Made by a program: the position numbers and the translations under genes. Below, piece after piece: positions 42,974 to 49,818 of a stretch of 64,000 nt of DNA; the first letter of the stretch is position 1, and each line of letters starts with the position of its first letter. A model generated the notes under the pieces. That model saw only the letters and a list, made by a program, of their open reading frames with translations, had not been told where the DNA came from and made no database searches. This DNA comes from an uncultured Chitinophaga sp. (lineage in GTDB: Bacteria; Bacteroidota; Bacteroidia; Chitinophagales; Chitinophagaceae), in assembly GCF_902168175.1 (NCBI RefSeq), contig NZ_CABHOU010000038.1:25661-89660 (forward strand). The letters run 5' to 3'.

Positions 42974-43720
42974 ATGAAAAAGTTTGAAAACAAAGTAGCC
43001 GTGGTTACCGGCGGCAATAGCGGGATAGGATATGCAGCGGCAGAGAAACTGGTAAGCCTGGGTGCTACCGTAATTATTACCGGCCGCAGGAAAGAGGCGA
43101 TAGAAAAGGCGGCCGCTGAAATAGGCGCTATTCCTTTCGTAGCGGATCAGGCAAACCTGAAAGATACAGAAGCGTTGTTTACCAGCGTACAGCAGCAATA
43201 CGGTAAGGTGGATATCCTGTTCATTAACGCAGGTATTACCGGCCACAGTACATTGATCGAAGAAGCAACAGAGGATAACTTCGACAATGTAATGAACATC
43301 AATTTTAAAGGTGCTTATTTCACGTTGAGCAGGTTTGTGCCGTTGCTGGGCGAAGGGGCGTCGGTGGTGATATTGTCTTCGATCGTAGCGTCTACTTATC
43401 AGCCGAACAGTTCCATTTACCAGGCGAGTAAAGCGGCCCTTAATTCGATCGCTAAAACCGCTGCGGCGGAGCTGGCACCTAAAAAAGTGCGGGTGAATAT
43501 TGTAAGTCCGGGCCCAACGCGTACCGCCGTATTAAGCAAGGCTGGTATCGATGCCGCTACGGCCGACGGTATATTCGATCAGCTGTCGGCTACCCGTATT
43601 CCGTTACGTAAAGTAGGTACGCCTGAAGATGTAGCATCGCTGGTGGCTTACCTGAGCGACGATGCGGCTACGTACATCACCGGTTCCGAATTTGTGATCG
43701 ATGGCGGTTTCACGCTTTAG
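42974..43720 (+). CDS. SDR-family oxidoreductase
   Basis: From the ATG at 42974 (MKKFENKVAVVTGGNSGIGY) the protein is 248 residues, the usual classical SDR length; the frame's earlier opening at 42929 lies in the promoter and is rejected. Motifs: TGGNSGIGYA for cofactor binding, FINAGITGHS, the catalytic Ser/Tyr/Lys arrangement SSIVAS and SIYQASKAALN, and the C-terminal YITGSEFVIDGG. The basic GRRKEA after strand two suggests NADP(H). It lies between lytSR and ohr but has its own promoter, and the LytTR-like pair sits after it, before ohr. Substrate unknown. Confidence 0.93.
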   Translation: MKKFENKVAVVTGGNSGIGYAAAEKLVSLGATVIITGRRKEAIEKAAAEIGAIPFVADQANLKDTEALFTSVQQQYGKVDILFINAGITGHSTLIEEATEDNFDNVMNINFKGAYFTLSRFVPLLGEGASVVILSSIVASTYQPNSSIYQASKAALNSIAKTAAAELAPKKVRVNIVSPGPTRTAVLSKAGIDAATADGIFDQLSATRIPLRKVGTPEDVASLVAYLSDDAATYITGSEFVIDGGFTL

Positions 43721-43733
43721 TTCCAGGTGGTAA

Positions 43734-43768
43734 TTGTCCGCCTGGTGGTGATGGTTGTCCACTTCAGC
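43734..43768 (+). promoter_or_regulatory. LytTR-type operator pair upstream of ohr
   Basis: TTGTCCGCCTGG at 43734 and TTGTCCACTTCA at 43755 are 21 bp apart, the same spacing as the pair before lytS. They lie 75-110 bp before the ohr start. Conservation is limited to TTGTCC plus partial downstream matches. Confidence 0.55.
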
Positions 43769-43842
43769 GTATTATACCTGTGTCGTGTTCAGATATTGAG
43801 CCAACTTGCTGATAAATTGATCATCATTTAAAGGTAAGTAAC

Positions 43843-44271
43843 ATGAACACGATAGACAATGCCGTACAGAAGGTATTATACACCGGTAAAACACATACCA
43901 CCGGCGGTAGGGAAGGTAGCGCTAAAAGCTCCGATGGCCGTCTTGATATCCAGCTTAGTTCGCCCGGTTCCACAGGGGCGGGTACTAATCCCGAACAGTT
44001 GTTTGCCGCTGGCTGGTCGGCGTGCTTTATAGGGGCGATGGGGTTTGCGGCAAAGCAGTTAAAGATAGCGTTGCCTGAAGGCACCGCGGTAGATGCGGAA
44101 GTAGATTTGGGAATGGGGGATAGCGGTTACCTTTTACAAGCGCGGCTGCATGTAAAGCTGCCAGGTTTGGCGGACGAAGTAGCGAAAGAGATAGTGGCGC
44201 AGGCGCATCAAACATGTCCTTATTCTAAGGCTACCCGCGGGAATATAGGGGTGGAGATTAAAGTGAATTAA
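43843..44271 (+). CDS. ohr: Organic hydroperoxide resistance protein, Ohr/OsmC family
   Basis: A 142-residue Ohr-type peroxidase that reduces organic hydroperoxides with a pair of cysteines. Cys 61 in AAGWSACFIGAMG and Cys 125 in QTCPYSKATRG are in the expected places, as are NPEQLFAAG and the N-terminal VLYTGKTHTTGGREG. It acts in the cytosol as a dimer, usually with lipoyl-protein reductants. In many bacteria a MarR-type OhrR gene is adjacent; none is here. Instead a LytTR-type motif pair lies upstream, suggesting control by the neighbouring LytS/LytR system (inference). A terminator follows. Confidence 0.95.
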   Translation: MNTIDNAVQKVLYTGKTHTTGGREGSAKSSDGRLDIQLSSPGSTGAGTNPEQLFAAGWSACFIGAMGFAAKQLKIALPEGTAVDAEVDLGMGDSGYLLQARLHVKLPGLADEVAKEIVAQAHQTCPYSKATRGNIGVEIKVN

Positions 44272-44291
44272 GCGGGAAGAACATGTGGAGG

Positions 44292-44323
44292 AAAACCGTC
44301 CTGGTAATCAGGGCGGTTTTTTA
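44292..44323 (+). terminator. Rho-independent terminator of ohr
   Basis: AAAACCGTCCTG pairs with CAGGGCGGTTTT around GTAAT, followed by TT and an AT-rich tail, 20 bp after the ohr stop. Confidence 0.88.
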
Positions 44324-44418
44324 TTATTCGTGTATAAAAGTTAACCGCCTGCCAGATCAGCCTTGGTAAACTGACAACGTCGTATGCGGTGTATACACCG
44401 CTTATATTCGACCCTGTT

Positions 44419-44458
44419 AAAAAAAAACAGGCCGCCCCGGGTCCGGAGCAGCCTGTTT
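44419..44458 (-). terminator. Rho-independent terminator of the DUF1223 gene
   Basis: AACAGGC and GCCTGTT flank a GC-rich inner part and are followed on the minus strand by a run of about nine T. It is placed 15 bp after the stop of the minus-strand DUF1223 gene. Confidence 0.85.
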
Positions 44459-44472
44459 CACCAGATATTCAG

Positions 44473-45225
44473 CTACAAACTAACGCGGGCGGCATCTGTT
44501 ATTTTTCCCGTTTGCCTGTCCTGCACAAATCCGATTACTTCCCACTGTTGTTTGTCGTAATCTGATGGTAACGACAACACCACGTCCTTACCGGTTTCAG
44601 GTGGTACCTGCTTCATTGCCCTTACAATCTGCACATGTGCTAAATCGCTGCCGGCGTTTTCGCCTGCTTTCACCCTGCTGCGGGCCTGGCGTTGCACGAG
44701 TGTAACTACTAGGTTGGAGCCGGTTACGCTGTTCAGGTTGTGCTGCACGGTCAGCCTTTTCCCATCTACCTTGCCTTCCAGTTTAAGGCTGCGGGAAGCT
44801 GGTTGTTGCAATTGGTGGTTAATGACGTTAGACACTGCACTGGCATCTGAGCCGATATGTTCGCTGCTGCCGTTCACGATCAGTTGCGGTGTATAAACCG
44901 TTCTCACGTTCAGCCAGCTTGCATATTGTTGCTGGCGGAGAGAATAGGTTTTATCGCTGAAGCGGTCTTTCCAGCCCTGGTGGTCCCAGTAGTCTACGTG
45001 AAAGGCCAGTACGTACAGTTGTCCGTCGAGGTGTTGTTGTTCCAGCTGTTCAAGTATTTTATCTGCGGGCGGGCAACTGGAGCAGCCTTCCGAGGTAAAC
45101 AGTTCTACCACTGCAAAACCTTTATCGTCTGGTTGGTTCAGTATCACCTTTGGCTCGTATGCCAGGAATGCGGCAGTACCTGTAAATAGTCCCAGTAATG
45201 CGATGCTCTGAAATATCCTTTTCAT
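44473..45225 (-). CDS. DUF1223 thioredoxin-fold secreted protein
   Basis: The ATG at 45225 begins a signal peptide (MKRIFQSIALLGLFTGTAAF) and gives 250 residues. The frame is open for 135 codons further upstream, but that part overlaps the shared promoter region and has no homologous look, so it is rejected. The mature protein is DUF1223: VVELFTSEGCSSCPPADKIL with a CxxC-like pair, LAFHVDYWDHQGWKDRFSD, TPQLIVNGSSEHIGSDAS, and a beta-rich C-terminal half. The CSSCPPAD motif suggests a redox role in the periplasm; biochemical function is not established. It is divergent from the P460 gene. Confidence 0.88.
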   Translation of the reverse strand: MKRIFQSIALLGLFTGTAAFLAYEPKVILNQPDDKGFAVVELFTSEGCSSCPPADKILEQLEQQHLDGQLYVLAFHVDYWDHQGWKDRFSDKTYSLRQQQYASWLNVRTVYTPQLIVNGSSEHIGSDASAVSNVINHQLQQPASRSLKLEGKVDGKRLTVQHNLNSVTGSNLVVTLVQRQARSRVKAGENAGSDLAHVQIVRAMKQVPPETGKDVVLSLPSDYDKQQWEVIGFVQDRQTGKITDAARVSL

Positions 45226-45300
45226 TTTCTGTTGATTTATTGATGAACAATACACCAAAACTAAAGGCTGTTGCTGCCTTTGAAAAGGTTTGATAAGGGC

Positions 45301-45331
45301 AGGCAGACAGATTGATGTGCCAAACGGACAA
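45301..45331 (-). promoter_or_regulatory. Weak LytTR-type pair facing the DUF1223 gene
   Basis: On the minus strand TTGTCCGTTTG starts at 45331 and CTGTCTGCCTG at 45310, again 21 bp apart. The second half-site is poor. It lies about 75 bp before the DUF1223 start, in the mirror position of the better pair facing the P460 gene. Confidence 0.4.
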
Positions 45332-45382
45332 TTGCGGCGGCCACATATACACCGCAGCCCGAGTATTTTTAGCCCCCGTGGT

Positions 45383-45417
45383 TTGTCCGGTTCGGGACTG
45401 GATATGTCCGGCTCAGG
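45383..45417 (+). promoter_or_regulatory. LytTR-type operator pair upstream of the P460 gene
   Basis: TTGTCCGGTTCGGG at 45383 and ATGTCCGGCTCAGG at 45404 are 21 bp apart. The first is identical over 14 bases to a site before lytS. It lies 60-95 bp before the start at 45476; a TAGCTTTG (-7-like) occurs at 45451. Confidence 0.7.
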
Positions 45418-45475
45418 TATTTGTAGTAAGGACAGGCATCGATACTGCCATAGCTTTGTCGAAAAGCAGATAGTT

Positions 45476-46438
45476 ATGGACCTGAAAAGCAATAACCTGA
45501 TGAAGATCACCACCTGGAAAGTAGTAGCGGTACTGGTAGCCATTTTTGTGGTATTACAATGTATCAACGAACCGCTGGAAACCAAGCCCGTAACGGCGGA
45601 AATAGAAGCCCCCGCAGCCGTGGCCGCCATTTTTGAGCGTGCTTGTTACGACTGTCACTCCAACGAGCCCGAATTGCCCTGGTATAACCAGGTAGCCCCG
45701 GTTTCCTGGCAGGTGAACAAAGACATCAGCCGCGCCCGCGAGGTGATGAACTTCTCCGAATGGGAAAAACTCACGAAAGGCGAACAAAAAGGTAAACTCT
45801 GGGGTATCCTGAATATGGTAAAGGCAGGCAAAATGCCGCTGGAACGTTATGCCTTACTGCACCCTGGTGCCCGGGTAACACCGGCGGAAGTGGAAACCAT
45901 CAAAAACTATGTACTGTCTGTTACCGGTGATCAACCGGCCGATAGTAATACGATCAACGGTGCCAATAAGGCTTATGACGAATGGAAAGGCCTGAAGACT
46001 ATCACAGCCCCCGTATCACCCAATGGTATTACCTATTCAGATGCATTCAAATCATGGAAAGTAATTAGTATGACTACCCTGTACGATAAATCGATGCGGG
46101 TGATTTATGGTAACGACATCGCCGTAAAAGCTATTGAAACAGAGAACTTTCATCCATGGCCCGATGGTGCGGCAGTGGTGAAAGCAGTATGGGAACAGGT
46201 TGAAAATGAATATGGAGAAGTAAGGCCCGGTAAATTTATCAATGCCCAATTCATGGTAAAAGATGCGGCAAGGTATAAAGATACCGAAGGCTGGGGTTTT
46301 GCCAAGTTCAACGGCCAGGAACTGAAGCCAACCGGGAAGGCTGCTAACTTCGCTTCCATCTCCTGTATTAGTTGTCACCGCCAGCTGGCCGAAGAAACCG
46401 GCTACCTGTTCAATGTTCCTTTAAAACTTAACCTGTAA
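45476..46438 (+). CDS. Haem-binding and cytochrome P460-domain protein
   Basis: The ATG at 45476 gives 320 residues and places a signal anchor at residues 12-28 (VVAVLVAIFVVLQCI); the upstream open part is rejected. The first half is a haem-binding domain with CYDCH (haem c site) and the conserved NEPELPWYNQVAPVSWQVNK. The second half is a cytochrome P460 domain (SWKVISMTTLYDKSMRVIYG, ETENFHPWPDGAAVVKAVWE, GWGFAKFNGQELKPTG) with a second haem c motif CISCH. P460 proteins oxidise hydroxylamine or nitric oxide; the stand-alone form in Bacteroidota is less clear. It is followed 11 bp later by a small lipoprotein gene and probably controlled by LytR. Confidence 0.87.
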   Translation: MDLKSNNLMKITTWKVVAVLVAIFVVLQCINEPLETKPVTAEIEAPAAVAAIFERACYDCHSNEPELPWYNQVAPVSWQVNKDISRAREVMNFSEWEKLTKGEQKGKLWGILNMVKAGKMPLERYALLHPGARVTPAEVETIKNYVLSVTGDQPADSNTINGANKAYDEWKGLKTITAPVSPNGITYSDAFKSWKVISMTTLYDKSMRVIYGNDIAVKAIETENFHPWPDGAAVVKAVWEQVENEYGEVRPGKFINAQFMVKDAARYKDTEGWGFAKFNGQELKPTGKAANFASISCISCHRQLAEETGYLFNVPLKLNL

Positions 46439-46449
46439 ACCAGCACACC

Positions 46450-46887
46450 ATGAAACTGATCATTCCCATCTTCGTTAGTATGATGATACTATTTTCCTGC
46501 CGCCCGGAAGCTCAAACATCGGCCCGCCGTATTGTATATGATGCGGGAGACCAGCAGGTAATCAGTCATGCTGTTAATAAAAAATCAGCCACCATGAGCA
46601 TACTGTACGGCAATGCCGCGGCATACAACGCAGCCCTGGCCGGAAATGGAACACATCAGCCGGGAGCGCAATACACGCTGGTTACCTGGCAATACCATGA
46701 AAATCCACTATTCTATGGCAGCAATATCAATGGAGAACTGTTAAGTGTGGAGAAACTGGCAGTGAAGCCAGGTAAAACAGATTACCAGGTGGAAAGTGGG
46801 AAAGTACTGCCCGTAAACGGCGTGTTGCTGGATACGGAGAAACGTAAGAACTATATATTGGGCTATCGGCCTTCCATTATGCCCTAA
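46450..46887 (+). CDS. Small lipoprotein of unknown function, partner of the P460 protein
   Basis: A 145-residue lipoprotein (signal ending MMILFSCRPEA). The mature part has no family I recognise; it includes STMSILYGNAAAYNAALAG-like sequence (from residue about 46), QYTLVTWQYHENPLFYGSNI and YILGYRPSIMP. It begins 11 bp after the P460-domain gene, so it is almost certainly in the same transcript and may be an accessory to that haem protein. Proteins of this size next to P460 genes are common in Bacteroidota, which favours a real gene. Confidence 0.8.
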   Translation: MKLIIPIFVSMMILFSCRPEAQTSARRIVYDAGDQQVISHAVNKKSATMSILYGNAAAYNAALAGNGTHQPGAQYTLVTWQYHENPLFYGSNINGELLSVEKLAVKPGKTDYQVESGKVLPVNGVLLDTEKRKNYILGYRPSIMP

Positions 46888-46951
46888 AGAGAGCAGCATG
46901 AAACCGGTTGCTGAAGCAGCGCGATGACATGAAGCCCACCAGGGCCGGCAG

Positions 46952-47464
46952 TTACGAATCTATCCCGCGATATGTTTTGGCAAGATATTTAACAAGTTTG
47001 TCAAACGTCCCTGCAAATCCTTGCTGCATACTTTCGTTGATGGCAGAAAAACCTTCTTCTTCTTCGCGGCTGGCATTTACGGGTTCACCTGTCATCGTGA
47101 TCTTCGTTTTTCCATTCGCTTCCGTAAACTCCATTCTGTAAAGAATTTCCAACGGCAGTTTTACATCGAATGGTGCAGGTATTACCTGTGCATGTTCGTT
47201 GCAAAACGCATTGGTATATTCCAGCAGGTCGTGTGGTTGGATCTGGCGGAACAGGAAACGGCCGTAGCTGATATGGCCATTATAGTCCATCTTGAAATGA
47301 AAGATGCCGCCGGGGGTAAAGTCGAGCGAAATAACGCTGTTATCGGTTTCAGCAGGTCCCCACCATTCATTGAGGGCATCTGCATCTGCGAATGCATTAA
47401 ATACAAGTTCCTTTGGTGCATCAAAGGTATACACGAGCCTGAACTTTTCAGTTGTTGTACGCAT
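46952..47464 (-). CDS. SRPBCC/AHSA1-family protein, partner of ArsR regulator
   Basis: A 170-residue AHSA1-type protein: RLVYTFDAPKELVFNAFADA, LNEWWGPAETDNSVISLDFT, GGIFHFKMDYNGHISYGRFL, RMEFTEANGKTKITMTGEPV and a C-terminal helix with MQQGFAGTFDKLVKYLAKTY. The fold binds hydrophobic ligands or chaperones; the role is not known. Its gene starts 2 bp after the ArsR-type regulator stop, a pairing seen very widely, so it is probably the regulated product. It is cytosolic. Confidence 0.92.
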   Translation of the reverse strand: MRTTTEKFRLVYTFDAPKELVFNAFADADALNEWWGPAETDNSVISLDFTPGGIFHFKMDYNGHISYGRFLFRQIQPHDLLEYTNAFCNEHAQVIPAPFDVKLPLEILYRMEFTEANGKTKITMTGEPVNASREEEEGFSAINESMQQGFAGTFDKLVKYLAKTYRGIDS

Positions 47465-47466
47465 AA

Positions 47467-47790
47467 CTATTTCTTTTTAGCAGTTTTTTGCAGGTATTTA
47501 TCGAGCGATTTGAACTTTTGCATCCAGAAACGCTGGTGCTGTGTAACCCAGTTGGCTACTTCGCCCAGCTGATCAAGCCGGGCTTCACAGTATCGTTCCC
47601 GCCCCTGTTTGCTGATCTCTATCAACCCGCATTCCTCCAGTATTTTAACATGCAGGGATACGGCCTGGCGGCTTACTTCAAAGTGTTCTGCAATAGAATT
47701 AAGGTTCAATGGCTGCGCTGCCAGCATGTCTATTATCTGTCTTCGTGTAGGGTCGGCTATCGCCTGGAAAACATCTCTCCTGGATTCCAT
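47467..47790 (-). CDS. ArsR-family winged-helix repressor
   Basis: A 107-residue regulator from the ATG at 47790 (MESRRDVFQAIADPTRRQII); the earlier TTG at 47796 lies inside the operator and is rejected. It has the ArsR winged helix: DPTRRQIIDMLAAQPLNLNS, IAEHFEVSRQAVSLHVKILE, ECGLIEISKQGRERYCEA. The metal-binding CxC of true arsenic sensors is absent, as usual for the group paired with SRPBCC proteins. Two identical 16-bp palindromes just before the start are the likely operator. Co-transcribed with the SRPBCC gene. Confidence 0.92.
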   Translation of the reverse strand: MESRRDVFQAIADPTRRQIIDMLAAQPLNLNSIAEHFEVSRQAVSLHVKILEECGLIEISKQGRERYCEARLDQLGEVANWVTQHQRFWMQKFKSLDKYLQKTAKKK

Positions 47791-47792
47791 AT

Positions 47793-47834
47793 GCAAGTAT
47801 TTACTTGCGAATATACATGCAAGTATTTACTTGC
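47793..47834. promoter_or_regulatory. Twin palindromic operator of the ArsR/SRPBCC operon
   Basis: GCAAGTATTTACTTGC occurs at 47793-47808 and again, identical, at 47819-47834, 26 bp apart. Each is an inverted repeat GCAAGTA-TT-TACTTGC. The first ends 2 bp from the regulator's ATG, fitting autorepression by two ArsR dimers. Confidence 0.85.
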
Positions 47835-48048
47835 GCAAATAAATCTTAAGGCCGGACATTGTTGTTCGTTCAGAAAATTCTTTGCCGGTGTCTATTAGCA
47901 CCGGTCTTAATGGGTCAATAATACTTCCTGGCGCACTGTAACTTGTTATAACAACTTATCCAATTGACCTTTCGCATAAAAGCTATAACAGGATATTTTA
48001 CATTTTCTTAATGTCCGGCCAACGGACTGTACTCTACTTTTGCAGATA

Positions 48049-48630
48049 ATGAAAGTACTTCCGGAAAATAATAGCATCATTAAAGCACTCGCTGAAGGCG
48101 ATGAGCAGCTTTTTGGCCAGTTGTATGATTATTACAGTGAGGCGCTGTTCAGAAACATCTATAAATTATTACCTGATATCCAGGAGGCAGAAGATGTATT
48201 GCAAACTGTTTTTCTGAAGTTATGGGAGCAACGGCATTCCCTTAATACTAAGCAGTCTGTTGCGGGTTGGTTGTTTACCACCAGCTTTTATATGACAATG
48301 ACCTGCCTCAGGAAAAAGGTGAAAATCAGGATAGAGATGCTTGCAGAAACATCGCTTGAAATGAAGCAGGAGGAGCCGGATGGGGACGATCGTTATGAAA
48401 AGCAAACTGTCTTTTTAAGAGAAGCAATTGATTTGTTACCGGAAAGAAAGCGCCTGGCATTTGAATTATACAAAATACAGGGGAAATCCTATAAGGAAGT
48501 GGCCGATACATTGGGCATCAAAGAAGAAACGGTCAAAGAATATGTGAAATCCGCTATCCAGATGCTGAGGCAAATGGCCGCTAAGAGCGATGTTGCCTTT
48601 TATACGCTCTTCGTTTTTTTTATAGCCTGA
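48049..48630 (+). CDS. ECF RNA polymerase sigma factor
   Basis: From the ATG at 48049 the protein has 193 residues. Region 2 is visible in GDEQLFGQLYDYYSEALFRN and DIQEAEDVLQTVFLKLWEQR; region 4 in LPERKRLAFELYKIQGKSYK, EVADTLGIKEETVKEYVKSA. The group is the FecI-like sigma common in Bacteroidota. It is followed by a FecR anti-sigma, SusC, SusD and an LVIVD-repeat protein in the same direction, the classical trans-envelope signalling layout in which substrate binding at the outer membrane releases the sigma factor. It probably directs transcription of the SusC operon. Confidence 0.94.
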   Translation: MKVLPENNSIIKALAEGDEQLFGQLYDYYSEALFRNIYKLLPDIQEAEDVLQTVFLKLWEQRHSLNTKQSVAGWLFTTSFYMTMTCLRKKVKIRIEMLAETSLEMKQEEPDGDDRYEKQTVFLREAIDLLPERKRLAFELYKIQGKSYKEVADTLGIKEETVKEYVKSAIQMLRQMAAKSDVAFYTLFVFFIA

Positions 48631-48698
48631 GTTTGTTAACAATTACGTAACAGTAGAGCCACCCCCTTCTTTTCACTTTTTTACATTTTATATCGAAG

Positions 48699-49745
48699 AT
48701 GCGATACTTATCATCACTTATTAATAAATACCAGGATGGAACTGCTTCAGTGAATGAACTGCATGAGCTATTGAACTTACTGGATAAGCAGGAGCAGGAA
48801 CTTTACAGGGAGTGGGAACCGGCTATCAGGAATAACATTGCCTCGCAGCCGGAGTTGGTTGCCGGGTTTGACCGGGAGAAGAGTAAGGCGGTCATTTTGC
48901 GTAAGCTGCGAACTGAGGGAGCGCAAGTGGCGGATAGTATACCGCAGGTTAAAGTAAGGCACCTGTTGAGAAGAAGTAGCGCCATCGCCGCTGCCTGTGC
49001 AGGCTTTCTGGTATTACTCTCTGTTCTTTACTGGCAAAACCGGTCAGGCAGACAAAAAAAGGAGGCGATCACTGTTTATGCTGATGCAACGGTTATTTAT
49101 GCGCTCGCGGAACAGAAAACGATTTGGCTCGCAGACAGCAGTGAAGTGTTTTTGTATGAAGGAAGTACATTGGAATACGACAGTAGTTATAATATTTCAA
49201 CGCGAAGGCTGGTATTAAACGGAAGGGCCAGATTCACTGTTAAGAAAGATGAAAAGCGGCCTTTTGTCGTTTACACCAACAATAATATTACCACCGCATT
49301 AGGTACGGTGTTCGAAGTAACAGCAACAGGGGATAGTACCGTTGTTTACCTGTTGGAAGGTGCTGTTAAAGTACAGGCGCTGGGTGGAGGAAATGAAACG
49401 CAGGTGCTGCTTGCTCCGCAGCAGCGGGCCCTGACATATAACAGGCAAACGGCCATAATGAGAGAGGTTCGTGGGAAAGCACTGGTGTCGTCAACCGGAG
49501 GAAGCAGGTTAACTGGGAAAACAGGCGACCTGACTTTTAAGCAGGTTGCAATGGAAAAAGTATTAACGGCACTGGAGAGGAAATACAAGGTGAAAATAAA
49601 GTTCAATAAAGTTGAAATGGCCGGTATGTTATTTACCGGGACCTTCCAGGAGAACGAGGAACTTAAAAATATTCTGGGGATAATAGCAAAGATCAATAAT
49701 CTCACCATTACCACTAATGATCAGGGTTTCAGTATAAGCAAATAA
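48699..49745 (+). CDS. FecR-family anti-sigma factor
   Basis: A 348-residue inner-membrane protein. Residues about 1-80 form the cytoplasmic sigma-binding part; one hydrophobic helix follows at about 90-110 (AIAAACAGFLVLLSVLYW). The periplasmic FecR domain shows AEQKTIWLADSSEVFLYEGS and VLNGRARFTVKKDEKRPFVV, with GTVFEVTATGDSTVVYLLEG. The C-terminal 70 residues are the DUF4974 domain (VAMEKVLTALERKYKVKIKF). Such proteins hold the sigma factor inactive and respond to the outer-membrane receptor. It lies 68 bp after the sigma gene and 73 bp before SusC. Confidence 0.94.
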   Translation: MRYLSSLINKYQDGTASVNELHELLNLLDKQEQELYREWEPAIRNNIASQPELVAGFDREKSKAVILRKLRTEGAQVADSIPQVKVRHLLRRSSAIAAACAGFLVLLSVLYWQNRSGRQKKEAITVYADATVIYALAEQKTIWLADSSEVFLYEGSTLEYDSSYNISTRRLVLNGRARFTVKKDEKRPFVVYTNNNITTALGTVFEVTATGDSTVVYLLEGAVKVQALGGGNETQVLLAPQQRALTYNRQTAIMREVRGKALVSSTGGSRLTGKTGDLTFKQVAMEKVLTALERKYKVKIKFNKVEMAGMLFTGTFQENEELKNILGIIAKINNLTITTNDQGFSISK

Positions 49746-49818
49746 TCAATGAATCAAGAGGATGTACAGTACACACCCGGGCGTGTACAGGGATCCTGTT
49801 GCCTAAACAAAAATAGAA

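Noticed and set aside
45290..45475. Upstream extension of the P460-domain frame
   Set aside because: It runs through the LytTR-type repeats and the -7-like element; the ATG at 45476 precedes a clear membrane anchor.
45226..45630. N-terminal extension of the DUF1223 frame by about 135 codons
   Set aside because: The extension covers the shared promoter region with its regulatory repeats, has no homologous appearance and would bury the obvious signal peptide.
47793..47834. The twin palindrome as the start of a CRISPR array
   Set aside because: Only two short palindromic units with a 10-bp gap, directly at an ArsR start codon; an operator explains it.
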